Source of the DNA: Notamacropus eugenii
Taxonomy: Eukaryota; Chordata; Mammalia; Diprotodontia; Macropodidae
Reading direction: 5' to 3'
Length of the DNA: 64,000 bases
Assembly: GCF_028372415.1 (NCBI RefSeq)
Contig: NC_092879.1
Location: 97,593,067-97,657,066, forward strand
The notes under the pieces were generated by a model. It was not told the origin of the DNA and did no database searches. It worked only from the letters and a program-made list of their open reading frames with translations. Positions 26,096 through 36,810 of the stretch are shown one piece after another (position 1 is the stretch's first letter; every line of letters starts with the position of its first letter). The translations under genes and the position numbers were made by a program.

Positions 26096-26699
26096 GCCCA
26101 CTGGAGATGGGAGGAGGATGCTGGGTCCCTCCAAATCTGCCTTCAGATTGGGGTGGTGGGCAAGCAGCTCTCACAAGAGCTTTCCCAATTGGCCCTTTTG
26201 TCCAGGAGTCTTCCTATCTCTGCTACATCATCTTTGCTTTTGTGATGATTGGTGGGGAGGAAGGGGTTACCTGGGATCTCCACTTCCAGTTCTGTGCTTT
26301 GGAATAGTTGAGCAGTCATTGGGTGAGGGAGATGAGACTATGTTATTCAATCCAGAATGCTCTTCAGTGTGATCTCTGGACTCAGTGACCTCTGAGATCC
26401 TTTCCAGCTTGAAATCCATAATGCCATGATCCTAACAGAAAGGGGAAAGCCTGGATTACAAATCTAGCTAGGTATCAATGTGTGTGTGCAGATGGATGCA
26501 TCTGGGGTTATGTGCCCCTATAGATCCTCTAGTCAGATGGATCAGTTCATTGGCATCCCTCAGAGGAGGTGTGGCACTTGAGTATACCAGATGGGCAGGG
26601 GCAGATGTGCTGTATCCACACTGTAAGCAAGGCCATAGAAACCACCAACTAGACACTAGAAAATGAATCCCAGCAGTCAGTGTAAGAGGTCCTATAACA

Positions 26700-28800
26700 C
26701 CCCTTCTCCAAACTTCCCTATTTCTCTTGCTTCTGGTTCACCAGATGGGTAACTTTGGGGCCGTCCTGGATTATTTCCCCTCCTCATCCAGTAAATTGCT
26801 CCATCTTATTGATTCTGCCTCCACAATATCTCTCACATCTGTCCCCTTCCCTTCACTCACAAGGCTAACGCCCTAGTTCAACCTCTTGTCTGGACTACTC
26901 TTATAGCCTCTTGATTATTTTGCCTGCTTTCAGTCACTTTCCTCTCCAATTACCTCCCCACAGCTACTGCCCTAAAACACAAGTCTGACCATGCCACTCT
27001 TCTGCTCAAAAATCTTCAGTGGCTCCCTATTGCCTCTAGGATCAACTACAAACTCCTTAGCCTGGCATTTAATGCTCTCTACCATGCAGTTCCTATCTAC
27101 TTCTCTAGCCTTACTTCATACAACTCCCAGTTATTCACTTTACATTAGAACCAAATTGGCCTAGGATCAGCCTTCTCATTTTATAAATAAGGAAAGTGAG
27201 GCAGACAGAGGTTAAGTGACTTGCCCGGGGTCACACAGCTAGGAAGTATCAGACACTCCATCTCCCCTCTCTGAACTTTTGCACAGTCTGTTCCCTCTGC
27301 TGAAATGCCTAGGATCACCTTTCCAGCTACAGTTGACTCTAACTACTACACTGAACTACTACGAGCACTTTCAGAGGAGTGCATGGAGGTGCATTTGGGG
27401 AAAACCCTCACTGGATCCCACCATCCCCACAGGCTGGTAGCCTATATCTCTCCTCCTCTTCTTAGCTAACCTCCTTGAGAAAATGATTTAGACCAAATGC
27501 CTGCACTTCTTTTCCTCTCACTCTCTTTTAAACCCTCCTCATTCAACCCAAACCACTCTCTCCAGTGATTTCTCAGGTGACTTCTTAATTGTCAGACCTA
27601 CTGGCCTTTTCTCAGTCCCCATCCTTCTTGACCTCCTACAATGACCCTAGCTACCCTTGCCTCTAGGTCAGGGGTGGGGAACCTGTGGCCTTGAGGCCAC
27701 ATGTGGTCTTCTAGATCCTTAAATGCGGCCTTTTGACCAGATCCAAATTTTACAGAACAAAGGAAAAGGCTGCATTTAAGGATGTAGAAGGTCACATGTG
27801 ACCTCAAGGCCTAGTGTTCCCCACCCCTATTTTAGGTTTTTGTGATACTTCTCACTTCTCTTTCTCCTCCTACATGTCTGACCACTCCTTCTCAAGCTCC
27901 TTGCTGATTCACATCCAAATCATGCCCACTAACTGTAAGTGAAGCCCTCCCCTCCAGCCCTGTATGTGTTCAGCTCCTTCTTTCCTTCTACCTCTATACT
28001 AGTTTTTTCAGTGAACTCATAAACTTTCCTGGGTTCAACACTGATCTCTCTGTAGATGATCTGTTCATCTATTTATCCAGCCTCAGTATTTCTTCTGAGT
28101 TCTAATTCTGCATCACCAATTACCTTTGGACACATAGAATTGGATGACCTATAGCATCACAAAGCTTAGCACGTCCAAAGTAGAACTGATTCTCTTTCTC
28201 TCAAACCCTGCCCTCTTCAGAATTTCCCTTCTATCCTCCCAGTCACCAGGCTCCCAACTCCCTCACCCGTTCCATGTCTCCATCCATTCTGTTCAATCTT
28301 GCTATGTGACCTTGACCATATCCTACTCTTCATTTGGCATTCTTGCCGTTGTGTCTCTTGGTTTCCTGGCTCTATTTGCTTTCATGTAGGTCTACCTTTG
28401 GTTTCATGGAGATCTCCCATGCTTCTTGGTAGCCAGCTTATTTGTCATTTCTTACATTAACAGACTACAATATGGTGGACATCCTTTTTCCAGTTCTCTG
28501 CTACCACAAAAATCTCCCCCTCCCTCCACAACTACTGCCTCTTAAAACCCCCAGTTTCCTTTCATATTCGGCTCAAGAGCAACTTCCTTTGTAAAAATTT
28601 TCCTGATCTCTTCCCATCCCTTCCCCCCAAACACTGGGGCTTTCCCCTATCCCAAAAGTTGTATATCTTAGTCCTGATACATAGAGACTCTTATATATGC
28701 ATGTGTCCCTTCCCTCTCTCTGATAATATGTGATCTCCTGGAGGGCAAGGGATCATATCTTTGCCTTTCTTTGGACCCCCAGTAGCTGGTACCCAGTAAG
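26700..28800 (+). mobile_element. L2 LINE copies, one carrying a hAT-type MITE
   Basis: L2 3' sequence (GACCATGCCACTCTTCTGCT near 26987; CTTCAGTGGCTCCCTATTGC near 27014) and ORF2-derived sequence (27420-28400). A MIR-like piece lies near 27175-27250. The ORF2 part is split by the MITE at 27669-27829. Boundaries are approximate and more than one L2 copy may be present. Confidence 0.7.
27669..27829. mobile_element. Palindromic hAT-type MITE, copy 1
   Basis: A 161-base element starts CAGGGGTGGGGAACCTGTGG and ends GTTCCCCACCCCT plus one base. The arms are inverted repeats over most of their length (CACATGTGGTCTTCTAGATC against GTAGAAGGTCACATGTGACC). Flanks CTCTAGGT (27661-27668) and TTTTAGGT (27830-27837) fit an 8-base hAT target duplication with two C-to-T changes. 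It has no transposase, so it is non-autonomous. Confidence 0.8.
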
Positions 28801-29861
28801 TACTTACTAAATGACTGTTCCCTAAGTGACTGAAACGAAATGAGTCAGGGACTGAAGTTCCCAGAGATTCCCTGGGTGAGAGCTTAGGTAAGAGATTTGG
28901 GGAGAGGCACCCGCCAAACAGTGCCCACATTGTCACTCCTGGGTCAGGATAGATGTTTGGACACTGGGCCCATAGGAAGGCCATAAGAATATTGAGAAGT
29001 GGGTAGAAATGAAGAGAGATCAAAATCAACTGAACCTAGATGGAGAAACAAACACTGTATACCTGTGTGAATTTTCATTAGATCTCTGGAGATTTGGAAT
29101 GTTTTTTATGACATGTAATTTCAGTAGCTTTTATTAGCCTCCTCAACTCATAAACACAGAATAAAAGCTCTTACTGTCAAAGAGACTAAGCCATCTTTAT
29201 AGAAAACATAATCTTTGTCTTCTAAGATGATGGAGAGTTATCACTGAAAATATGGGACCCATCCTGACCTCCTTCATATTCTCATTGCCACTAGGAGCCC
29301 ACTGTCAGAAGCTGCCTGTACCACCAGCTTCTTTCTTCTGGTTAGGTAGCTCTAGGCCTTTTTTCTCAAAATGGGGACAGACAAGACATGCTGGGATTGG
29401 CCCCCTCTTCAATAGGAACCGTATCAAAATCCCCAGTAGAAATTCATTCAGATTTCAAGAAATTCACTCTGATTTCCATTCATTTGGGGGATTTAAGGCC
29501 TCAACTTTGCTCTTCAGTTTCCCTTAGCAATGGCCCTTAGTATCTGGCAGTTCTTCAAGTATTTGTCAGGCCTTCATTGCTCCTGGTGTCTCTTGGGCTT
29601 TTGTGCTCTTCTGTTGTCTCATCTACGACATAGTGTTTTTCCTGACCCTAGCAGGCCTCCTGACCTGTAGTATCCCACACACATAACTCTCTGCACCTGC
29701 TGTCATCTAGGATTTCAGTGCTGACTGTTTAGTGAACAAATCTTTCACATATAGAGTGGACTTTGCCTCTACTGGCAAATCCGTCTACAAATGCCTCCAG
29801 CAATGACTTTGTTTGCACTAGGGCCCTTGGAAACAGCCCCCAAAGTGCATGTTGTTGTTTG

Positions 29862-30107
29862 TTGTTGAGTCATCCAGTTGCATCTGACCCTTTACAACCC
29901 TATGGAGCGTAGCACACCAATATTGTCCGTGGGCTTGTCTTGGCAAACATTCTGAACTGGTTTGTTATTTCCTTCTTCAGCAGATTAAGGCTGAGAGGGG
30001 CTAAGTGACTTGTCCAGGGTCACACAGCCAGTCTGAGACCACACTTGAACTCAGGTCTTCCAGATGCCAACCCCAGCTGTCTATCTACTGAGCCACCTAG
30101 CTGCTCC
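29862..30107 (-). mobile_element. MAR1-type marsupial tRNA SINE
   Basis: The reversed SINE includes TTGTTGTTTGTTGTTGAGTC, CATCTGACCCTTTACAACCC, TTGGCAAACATTCTGAACTG and GGGTCACACAGCCAG, and ends at the tRNA-like head GAGCCACCTAGCTGCTCC. Confidence 0.8.
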
Positions 30108-30189
30108 CATAGGTAAATTCCCAGATGTTTGGCTTTTTGAATCTGACTTTGAACCACATTAGCGTTCATTAGGGTTCTATTAGGGAGGG

Positions 30190-30375
30190 AGCCAGGGCAG
30201 AGCAATGGACTAAGCAAGAAGTCAGGGGATTAGCCTCTTAGCTAGCAGCAATAGCTTTGGGCAAGTCCTTTCCCCTCTCTGCACCTCAGAGCCCTCAGTT
30301 TCCCCATATGTAAAATGAGAAGGTTGAACTAGAGATGTTCTAAAGTCCCTTCCAGGGCTGACATTCTCTCAGATC
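30190..30375 (+). mobile_element. MIR-type SINE
   Basis: MIR-like order: AAGAAGTCAGGGGATTAGCC, TTTGGGCAAGTCCTTTCCCC, CAGTTTCCCCATATGTAAAA, then CTTCCAGGGCTGACATTC. Old copy beside a MAR1-type SINE. Confidence 0.65.
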
Positions 30376-30394
30376 TTTTGGCTGATTGTGTTCT

Positions 30395-30540
30395 GTGTAG
30401 AGTGTTCTATGTTGTATGTCTATGTAGAGCGTTCTGTGTAGGGCATATGGGTCTCTGTGTGTCTACATGTATGTGTGTGTGTCTGTGTGTTATATGTCTA
30501 TGCAGTATATTTATGTAGAGTGTTCTGGGCAGGGTGTGAC
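30395..30540. repeat. Degenerate GT-rich tandem repeat
   Basis: Imperfect repeats of GTAGAGTGTTCTGTGT-like units alternate with TGTGTGT-rich pieces. At least four unit remnants are visible. Confidence 0.6.
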
Positions 30541-31389
30541 CACTTTAAAGGGTCAATGTGACTGACCCCATGAGGATGTCTGAGGCCTAGTTTGATTGGA
30601 TCAGGTTCTTCTTGATCTGAGCCTTTGCTCAGGTCCATAAAAGGTAGCTGAACCAGAGAAGAGTGAACTTAGCTGAGCACACAGACACTCCCACAAAGCC
30701 ACTGCAGGCTTTGATCCTTGGGGAGGGAAGTCTGTGCATCTGCACAGCACCCCAGGGAACCTCTCAGCCTCTGGAGATGGCAGCCACAGAGATACTGTGG
30801 CAGAAATGACATGGCCCCAGAAGAGGAGGGAGCGCACACCCCCTCAGACATGGCAACATCCAAAAGCAGAGGGAAAGCAGTGAATGTTCCTGGACCAGGC
30901 CTCCCAAAGAAAAGGAACATTCTGTTAGAGCTTTTAAACACAGAAACCAAGCCACCAAGTGAAAGGGAACCATCAATCTGCCCACCTTAGCTTGTTCAGT
31001 CAATTTGTAAAAATAGATTTGTATGACTATCCTTTGACTTTATTCTGCCTAGAATACCCTCACTATCTCTGTCCCCCCCCCCCAACACCCACACACACTC
31101 CCAGACAGACCTCCCTTCTAACAAAGAATTCAAAAGAAAAACAACCAAAAAAAAGGAAATAGAGGGGGAAATCCGCAAAACCATTCACTATATAAAATCC
31201 GACATTACATGGTAGGGTAGGTTGAGGTAGAGGTCTCTTTTCTCTTCTTTGATGCCAAAGTTTGTTCTTTATTATTATAATTTCACAGGATTTATCTTTG
31301 ATTGTTTGGGGGGAGGGAATGGGATATGATTCTTTCCTTTTCCGTGATTGTAACCGTTGTGACTGTTGTTTTCTTAGCTCTGCTTACTT

Positions 31390-31740
31390 CCTTTTGCGTT
31401 GTTTCATATGAGCCTTTTTCTTCATTCTTCACACACACCATTTCTTACAGCACAGGATGAATATTAGATTACTTTCATGTACCACAATTCGTTTAGCCTT
31501 TCCCCAATTAATGATCATCTAATTTTTTTTTGCCATTTCTTTGCTATGACAAAAAGTGCCACTATAAATATTTGGGGGTATATAGACCTTTCTGTCAGTA
31601 ACTTCCTTGCCATATATTACAAACAGTGGAATGTCTGGGTCAAAAGGCATGCACATTTTAGACCATTTATTTTCCCAATTCCAATGTATTTATATAATGG
31701 TAGTTCTAATTCACATCTCCACCAACAATGCATTCCCACC
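31390..31740 (-). mobile_element. L1 3' fragment
   Basis: A reversed L1 terminal segment: CCACAATTCGTTTAGCCTTT near 31481, GCTATGACAAAAAGTGCCAC near 31542, TATTTATATAATGGTAGTTC near 31687. Decayed. Confidence 0.65.
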
Positions 31741-31876
31741 ACCATCCTTCAGGTAACTTTCCATCTTTGATTCCTCACTCACATCCCCACCCCCACATCC
31801 TAAGAATTGTCAATTCCACCTTCCCAACATCTCTCCCATCCCCTTCTTTCTATTCACAGACCCCCACCATAATTCA

Positions 31877-31877
<1 letters not shown>

Positions 31878-31915
<38 letters not shown>
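31878..31915. repeat. (CA)n microsatellite
   Basis: About 19 CA units, ending ACACCGCACAC. Confidence 0.95.
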
Positions 31916-31916
<1 letters not shown>

Positions 31917-31949
31917 GCACACTCAGGACTATTGCAATAGCTTCCTAAT

Positions 31950-32830
31950 AAGGGTAACCAAGGGTTCTCAAACCCATTGGTGAGATAGGGGGTGTCTACC
32001 CCAAGCGTGTGAAGACTTCCTCTGGTGGAATGGCAGATGAGAGCAATTTGTTCCAACGGCTGTGAAGGCAGATGAAGCAGGCGATGTGGAGCGCTTAGAG
32101 CTTAGTTAGACACTGAAGACACCAAGGTCATCCACTGCAGCCTGAGCCATGGCCGCTGTCTTGACTCTGTCCTGCCATTGGACTATGATGACTCTGGAGG
32201 AGAGAGTGAGGCTGACAACTTCGAGCAACTCTGCCTCACTTAAATCCAATTTATTCGCAAATCAAAAGACATCACCCATACCATTTCACTATTATTCAAA
32301 GTCCTGTGGCAACAGGCAAGTGATGAAGCAGCAGGTGCAGACACACTAGGAGCTGGAGTCACAAGCCTGCACACAGGTGGCCCAGGTCACAGGGTCGTTT
32401 GTCACTGGAAGCAGCAGTGGGACTCGGCAGCCCCCTGGGTGTCTGAGCAGCCTTTTAAGGATCGCACTGTTCACCTCCTGGGGTGAGGAAGGGGGCTAGA
32501 AAAGGTGCCCTAAACATTGTCTGCTTACCCAACCCTGGCCTGATTACCGCGGCAGGCGGGGAATCCCGCTATGGGGTCGAAACACAAAAAAATTGTACAA
32601 AATGTACAATAGCACAAAGTAAACACAGGATGCGCAGATTTGGGATGTCCATCCCATGTGTTCACATGAACTATCTGTGCCCAACCTGTGGTAGTGCATT
32701 CCGAGCTTGTATTGGTCTGATCAGCCACAGTTGGACACACTGAAATTACACTTTATCATGGTGATGTCACTTTGGTCCTCTTCGAAGATGAAGGACAATA
32801 GCCAGAGCCAGAACCAGAGCTCCACACATC
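31950..32830 (+). mobile_element. RTE-type LINE 3' end
   Basis: Near 32650-32740 the plus frame reads HMNYLCPTCGSAFRACIGLI then SHSWTH. This is the cysteine/histidine finger-like C-terminus common to RTE-type and related LINE proteins (CPTC...F.ARIGLISHLRTH). The following GGTCCTCTTCGAAGATGAAG near 32774 resembles the 3' end shared with WSINE1. The left part contains decayed RTE 3' sequence. Not a host zinc-finger gene. Confidence 0.7.
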
Positions 32831-32989
32831 TACCAAAGTGTTTTTCATAAAGCAGTGCCTTTTTTTTTTTAATTTTCAAGGGAATAATCACCCTTGGGCT
32901 CTTATGAGGGGAGGCCACCACCCACCTCGGGGAAGAAGCCCTGAGGCTTCTGGGGAAAGGAAGTTGAAGTTTGTGTGCTAGAGGAGACT

Positions 32990-34930
32990 TTGGTGGTGGG
33001 GGAAAGGCTTTGAAAAACTGGGATGCTGGGAGGGGATTGCTAAGGAAGAAAGGAAAAAAGACAAAGGGGGTGCTGGGAGAGGAGAAGGCTTTGGAAAACT
33101 GGGGGTGAACTTAAGACTTGTGTGAAAGTGCTATGAGGGGAAGAAGGGGGTAGAAAATTTGGAGGTGGGGCAGGAAGGGAGAAAAATAGCCAGAGAGAGA
33201 GGGAAAGCATCGAGGGGAGTGGAAATCTCCCCCCACTCTTAGGCCTCAGAAGCAAAGGCAAGGGGAAAGCATTCAAGGGGGAGCCTGAGCAGTCGGTGCC
33301 GAAGAGTGTAGGCACTAAATTCATGTTCTCTAACCCATCCCATTTTATTTGAGAGGCAGATACTGAGTTTGAGAAAGTAAAGGTGGCATTGCCAGACCTA
33401 AAAAGGAAGGAGAAGCTGTAAAGAAAAAGGCCAGGAGAAAAAATGGAAAAAGCAGAGAACCATGAGAAGAAAAACAAGGTCAGGGCCAGCCCTGCTGAAT
33501 TATCAGAATGAGAAATAAGTAGCACGGGGCACCCCCCCCCCCCCTCCAGGGAAGCCTTTGTCATGGCCTCACTCACTCTCCTATGGGCTTCTCTTTGCCT
33601 TTCCTTGGGTGAAAAGTAATCCCAGGTGCAGAAAGGGTGCCTGCCCTTCAATCCCTCCCCATTTTCTCTCATTTTTCTCTCCTGCCTCTCATTGAAGTAT
33701 TTAGGGCCAAAAGGTTTTTGAAGCCATCAGACCCCACCCCTAAACTCTAAGTGCTTATCCTGGGTAGGAATATTCTAGGCAACAGAGACACAAAGGAAAA
33801 CACCTTTGTCCCTGCCTTCAGGAAGAGACTTTTTAACCCTCCCCCTCAGGCCATGGAGGATGGGAAGGGAGATGGGAGTCAAGGTCCCCAATGAGGGGCT
33901 CCTTTTCCATTGGGCCTCAGAATCAAGGAATAAGGGCAGCAGCAGTTAATGGAGTAGCCAAGCAGAGACCATGGGGGAGAGAACTTCTGGTCACCTGCCC
34001 TTGGTAAGCAGAGAGCAGAGCAAAGTCCCTAAGGAGAGGCCAAGATGGTGTCCATCTTCGGAAGCCTTGAAAACCCTGGTTGGTTCCTGCTCCTGCATAA
34101 GACTGGGGGAAGGACAGCAGGAGAGGGTTTTGTCACAATCGGGAGTTCTTCCTAAACTTCTCTTTAGGCTGCCCCTCTTAGGATATGGGTGTCAAGGCAG
34201 AAGGGGAGGGGTAGCCTCTGGGACACCAGTGACACTGAAGCAAATGCTTTGATGTAAGAGAAAACACACTTGAAACAAGGAATCTGGGGGGTTTTAGAAT
34301 AAGGTGACAAACCAGGCTTGGATGACAAGTGATAGACAAAGTTTCCTCATTAGGGGGTGGGGGAGCAGAGCCACCAAAGGGGAGGTGGTAGACATGGCTG
34401 GAGAGGGGCCTAGCCTCATATTTTAACTAGCTATACTTGACAATGAACTCCGGCTGCTACAGACTCCAGATTCAATTCTCTGATCCCTTGCTGCTAGTTA
34501 GAGCTCGGTGGGAAAATGTTATGGGGAGGAAAAGGCTAGAAGCTATTTAGGAGGAAGTCATTCACCCTGGAAAACTGCAAGTCTAGGATGCCTTGGTCCA
34601 TGCTCCTAAGAAGGGCTCTGGCAAAAAGAAGACCAAGACTCGAGTCCCAGAAACTCCCAACTGGATCTGATGAGGCAGCAAATCCAACCTTAACTTGCGA
34701 GGAACGAGCAGTTGTGGGTCTTGATTTGAGTTTCCTGCTCTTCAGTTTGCTACAGTATAAAACTAGGAGCACACTACAATAGTCCATGGCCTTCACTAAC
34801 TCCTTTAGCATTTCAAAGATAAAACAACTGTAGACTTAAAAATAGCCTCCTCACCCAGAGCTCTTGGCTGCCCAGGGACAGTGAGTCCAACTGTACAGCC
34901 CTGGGGAAAGAGAGGCTGGGCTCACCATGC
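32990..34930. other. Intergenic stretch, purine-rich, no gene recognised
   Basis: Its purine-rich plus strand leaves a long accidental minus-strand frame at 33040-33672. A C-run lies near 33532-33544. No repeat family or conserved exon was recognised. Confidence 0.4.
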
Positions 34931-35249
34931 TCTTTAACTGGCTTTTTAAAACTTATTTTAAACTTAAATATACAATAAGAAAAGAAAAAGAAATATTATA
35001 AATTTAAATATTAAAACATATACCAAATAAGAAAAGAAAACAAGCATTGCCATGTGCATAGCAGATAGTAAGAGGATTCAAAATAGTAATAAGTTTCCTT
35101 TTCAAGAAAGCCTATATGATAAACACTCCACATTGCGTTCTGAGCTGTCCATCTTTCCTTCGCTTCCTTATAAATTTTCTTTTGCTCTCTGCTGTGCACT
35201 TTTTCCCTTTCCTTCCTGCACCCAGGAGGCTACAATTAATTGTGGATAT

Positions 35250-35365
35250 TATATATATAATATAGACATACATATACATATACTCATATACATATGTGTA
35301 TATATACACATGTATCGCATACACACAGAAAGATATATATATACACATACATATACTTAGATACC
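35250..35365. repeat. TA/CATA-rich simple repeat
   Basis: Alternating ATAT, ACATAT and ATACAC units lie inside the L1-related element. Confidence 0.85.
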
Positions 35366-35963
35366 CATAATCATGCTCATCTATAGACATATACATTCAG
35401 TGCATCTGTGTAAGACCACACTATCCTTATTTACCTTCTGTTTTTCTGAAGGTGAATAACCTCTTCCTTCATAAATCTGAGTCTTTCCATATCTTTCTAC
35501 ATCTACCCACTTGTCATTTCCTACACCACAGCGATATCCCAACCTTATACTGTCTAGTTATCTAAAATAGTCTAAAACAATACTAATATGGCTGATGTAC
35601 AGTCTATTTTCCCTATTTTTCTCTTTTGATTAAATCTATTTTAGCTTCAACTTGGTCTGAGCTGATCATTACTCTCCCTACTTTTACTCCCTGATAAATT
35701 CCACTCCTGATCTTTATTTTATGTTTGTGTGTCTCTCTTATTTCCTATCCCTCCTGACTCCTCTACTTTACTCCTACCTGCTGCCTTGCCCCGCCTCCAA
35801 GGATCCCTCCCTTATCCTCCCATTCCCATTAATTTAAGAATCCTTCTATAACCCCCATCCTATTCCCTCACCGTCCCCTCTAAAAATCCCTCCCTTCTCC
35901 TCTCCCCCCTCCTTATCACCTTAGCCTTTTATTTCACTCTGAATTTAGAAGACTTTCATATTC

Positions 35964-35999
35964 ATATATATATATATATATGTATGTATGTATGTATGT
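35964..35999. repeat. (TA)n(TGTA)n microsatellite
   Basis: A TA run passes into TGTA tetranucleotides. Confidence 0.9.
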
Positions 36000-36810
36000 C
36001 TGCATTGTTCCCTCTTTAACCCATTCTCAATGAGAGTAGGGTTCCAGAACTGCCAGCCCTCCTCCCCCATCTAATTCCTCTGTCATTTCTTCCTCCCGAA
36101 CCTCATTTGTGTAATCACTCTTTAGCTGTTCCTAAACAGTTTTAATTTTTAAAATCACATCTTCCTGAGATCTACCCCAGTCTTTCTTATGAGTTACCCA
36201 ATTACTAATAAAGATCTTAGACGTGTTTTATATTTCCTCATATTAAAGGTAAACAGTCTGTTCTTATTGAGTCCCTTGTAATCAGTCTTGGATTTGTACC
36301 TTATATTTATCATGGATCTTGTATGTCAAATCTTCTATTCAGTTCAGGTTTGTTTTTGTTTTTTTAACAAAATCCTGAAAGTCTGGCAATTCATTAAACA
36401 TCCACTTTTTTCGTTCAGGATTATGCTTAACTTTGCTGGGTATGATATTGTTGGCCACGATGCCAGTTCTTTTGCTCTTCAATATATAGTGTTCCAAGAC
36501 CTATGGTCTTTTAGTGTCGTCACTACTAGGTCTTGTGTGATTCTAGGTGTGGTACTGCCACATTTAAATTGTTTTTTTTTCTTGTTGTTTGTGATATTTT
36601 ATCCTTGAGTTTGGGGTTTTGGAATTTGACTATGATATTCCTGTAGGTTTTCTTCATAGACTTCATGGATTTTTTCTATTTCTATCTTTTTCTCTTGTTT
36701 TAACACTTCAGGACAATTTTCTTTAATTATTTTTGGTATTATTGTATCAGTATTCTTTTTTTTTGATCATAGCTTTCAGATAGTCTAATTATTGTTATGT
36801 AACTTGGTTT

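Larger units (their letters stand above)
34935..36810 (-). mobile_element. Second HAL1-type or L1 copy
   Basis: On the minus strand the sequence parallels the element at 10037-11779: L1 3'-UTR-like sequence at 34935-36150, then ORF1-related sequence at about 36300-36810 (CACTACTAGGTCTTGTGTGA near 36520 mirrors ACACAAGACCTAGCAGC near 10575). It contains TA and GTAT repeats. Flanking duplications were not found, so ends are approximate. Confidence 0.6.

Noticed and set aside
30535-30990. A possible LTR or short gene with TATA-like ATAAAAGG near 30637.
   Set aside because: No paired ends, no duplication and no protein match; the evidence is too thin to name an element.
32483-32743. A frame with a C2H2-like pattern, CPTCGSAF...GLISHSWTH.
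   Set aside because: The pattern is the C-terminal finger of RTE-type LINE proteins, not a host zinc-finger gene.
33040-33672. A 210-codon minus-strand open frame rich in Ser, Phe, Leu and Pro.
   Set aside because: It is the complement of a purine-rich stretch, matches no family and has no splice or start context worth noting.
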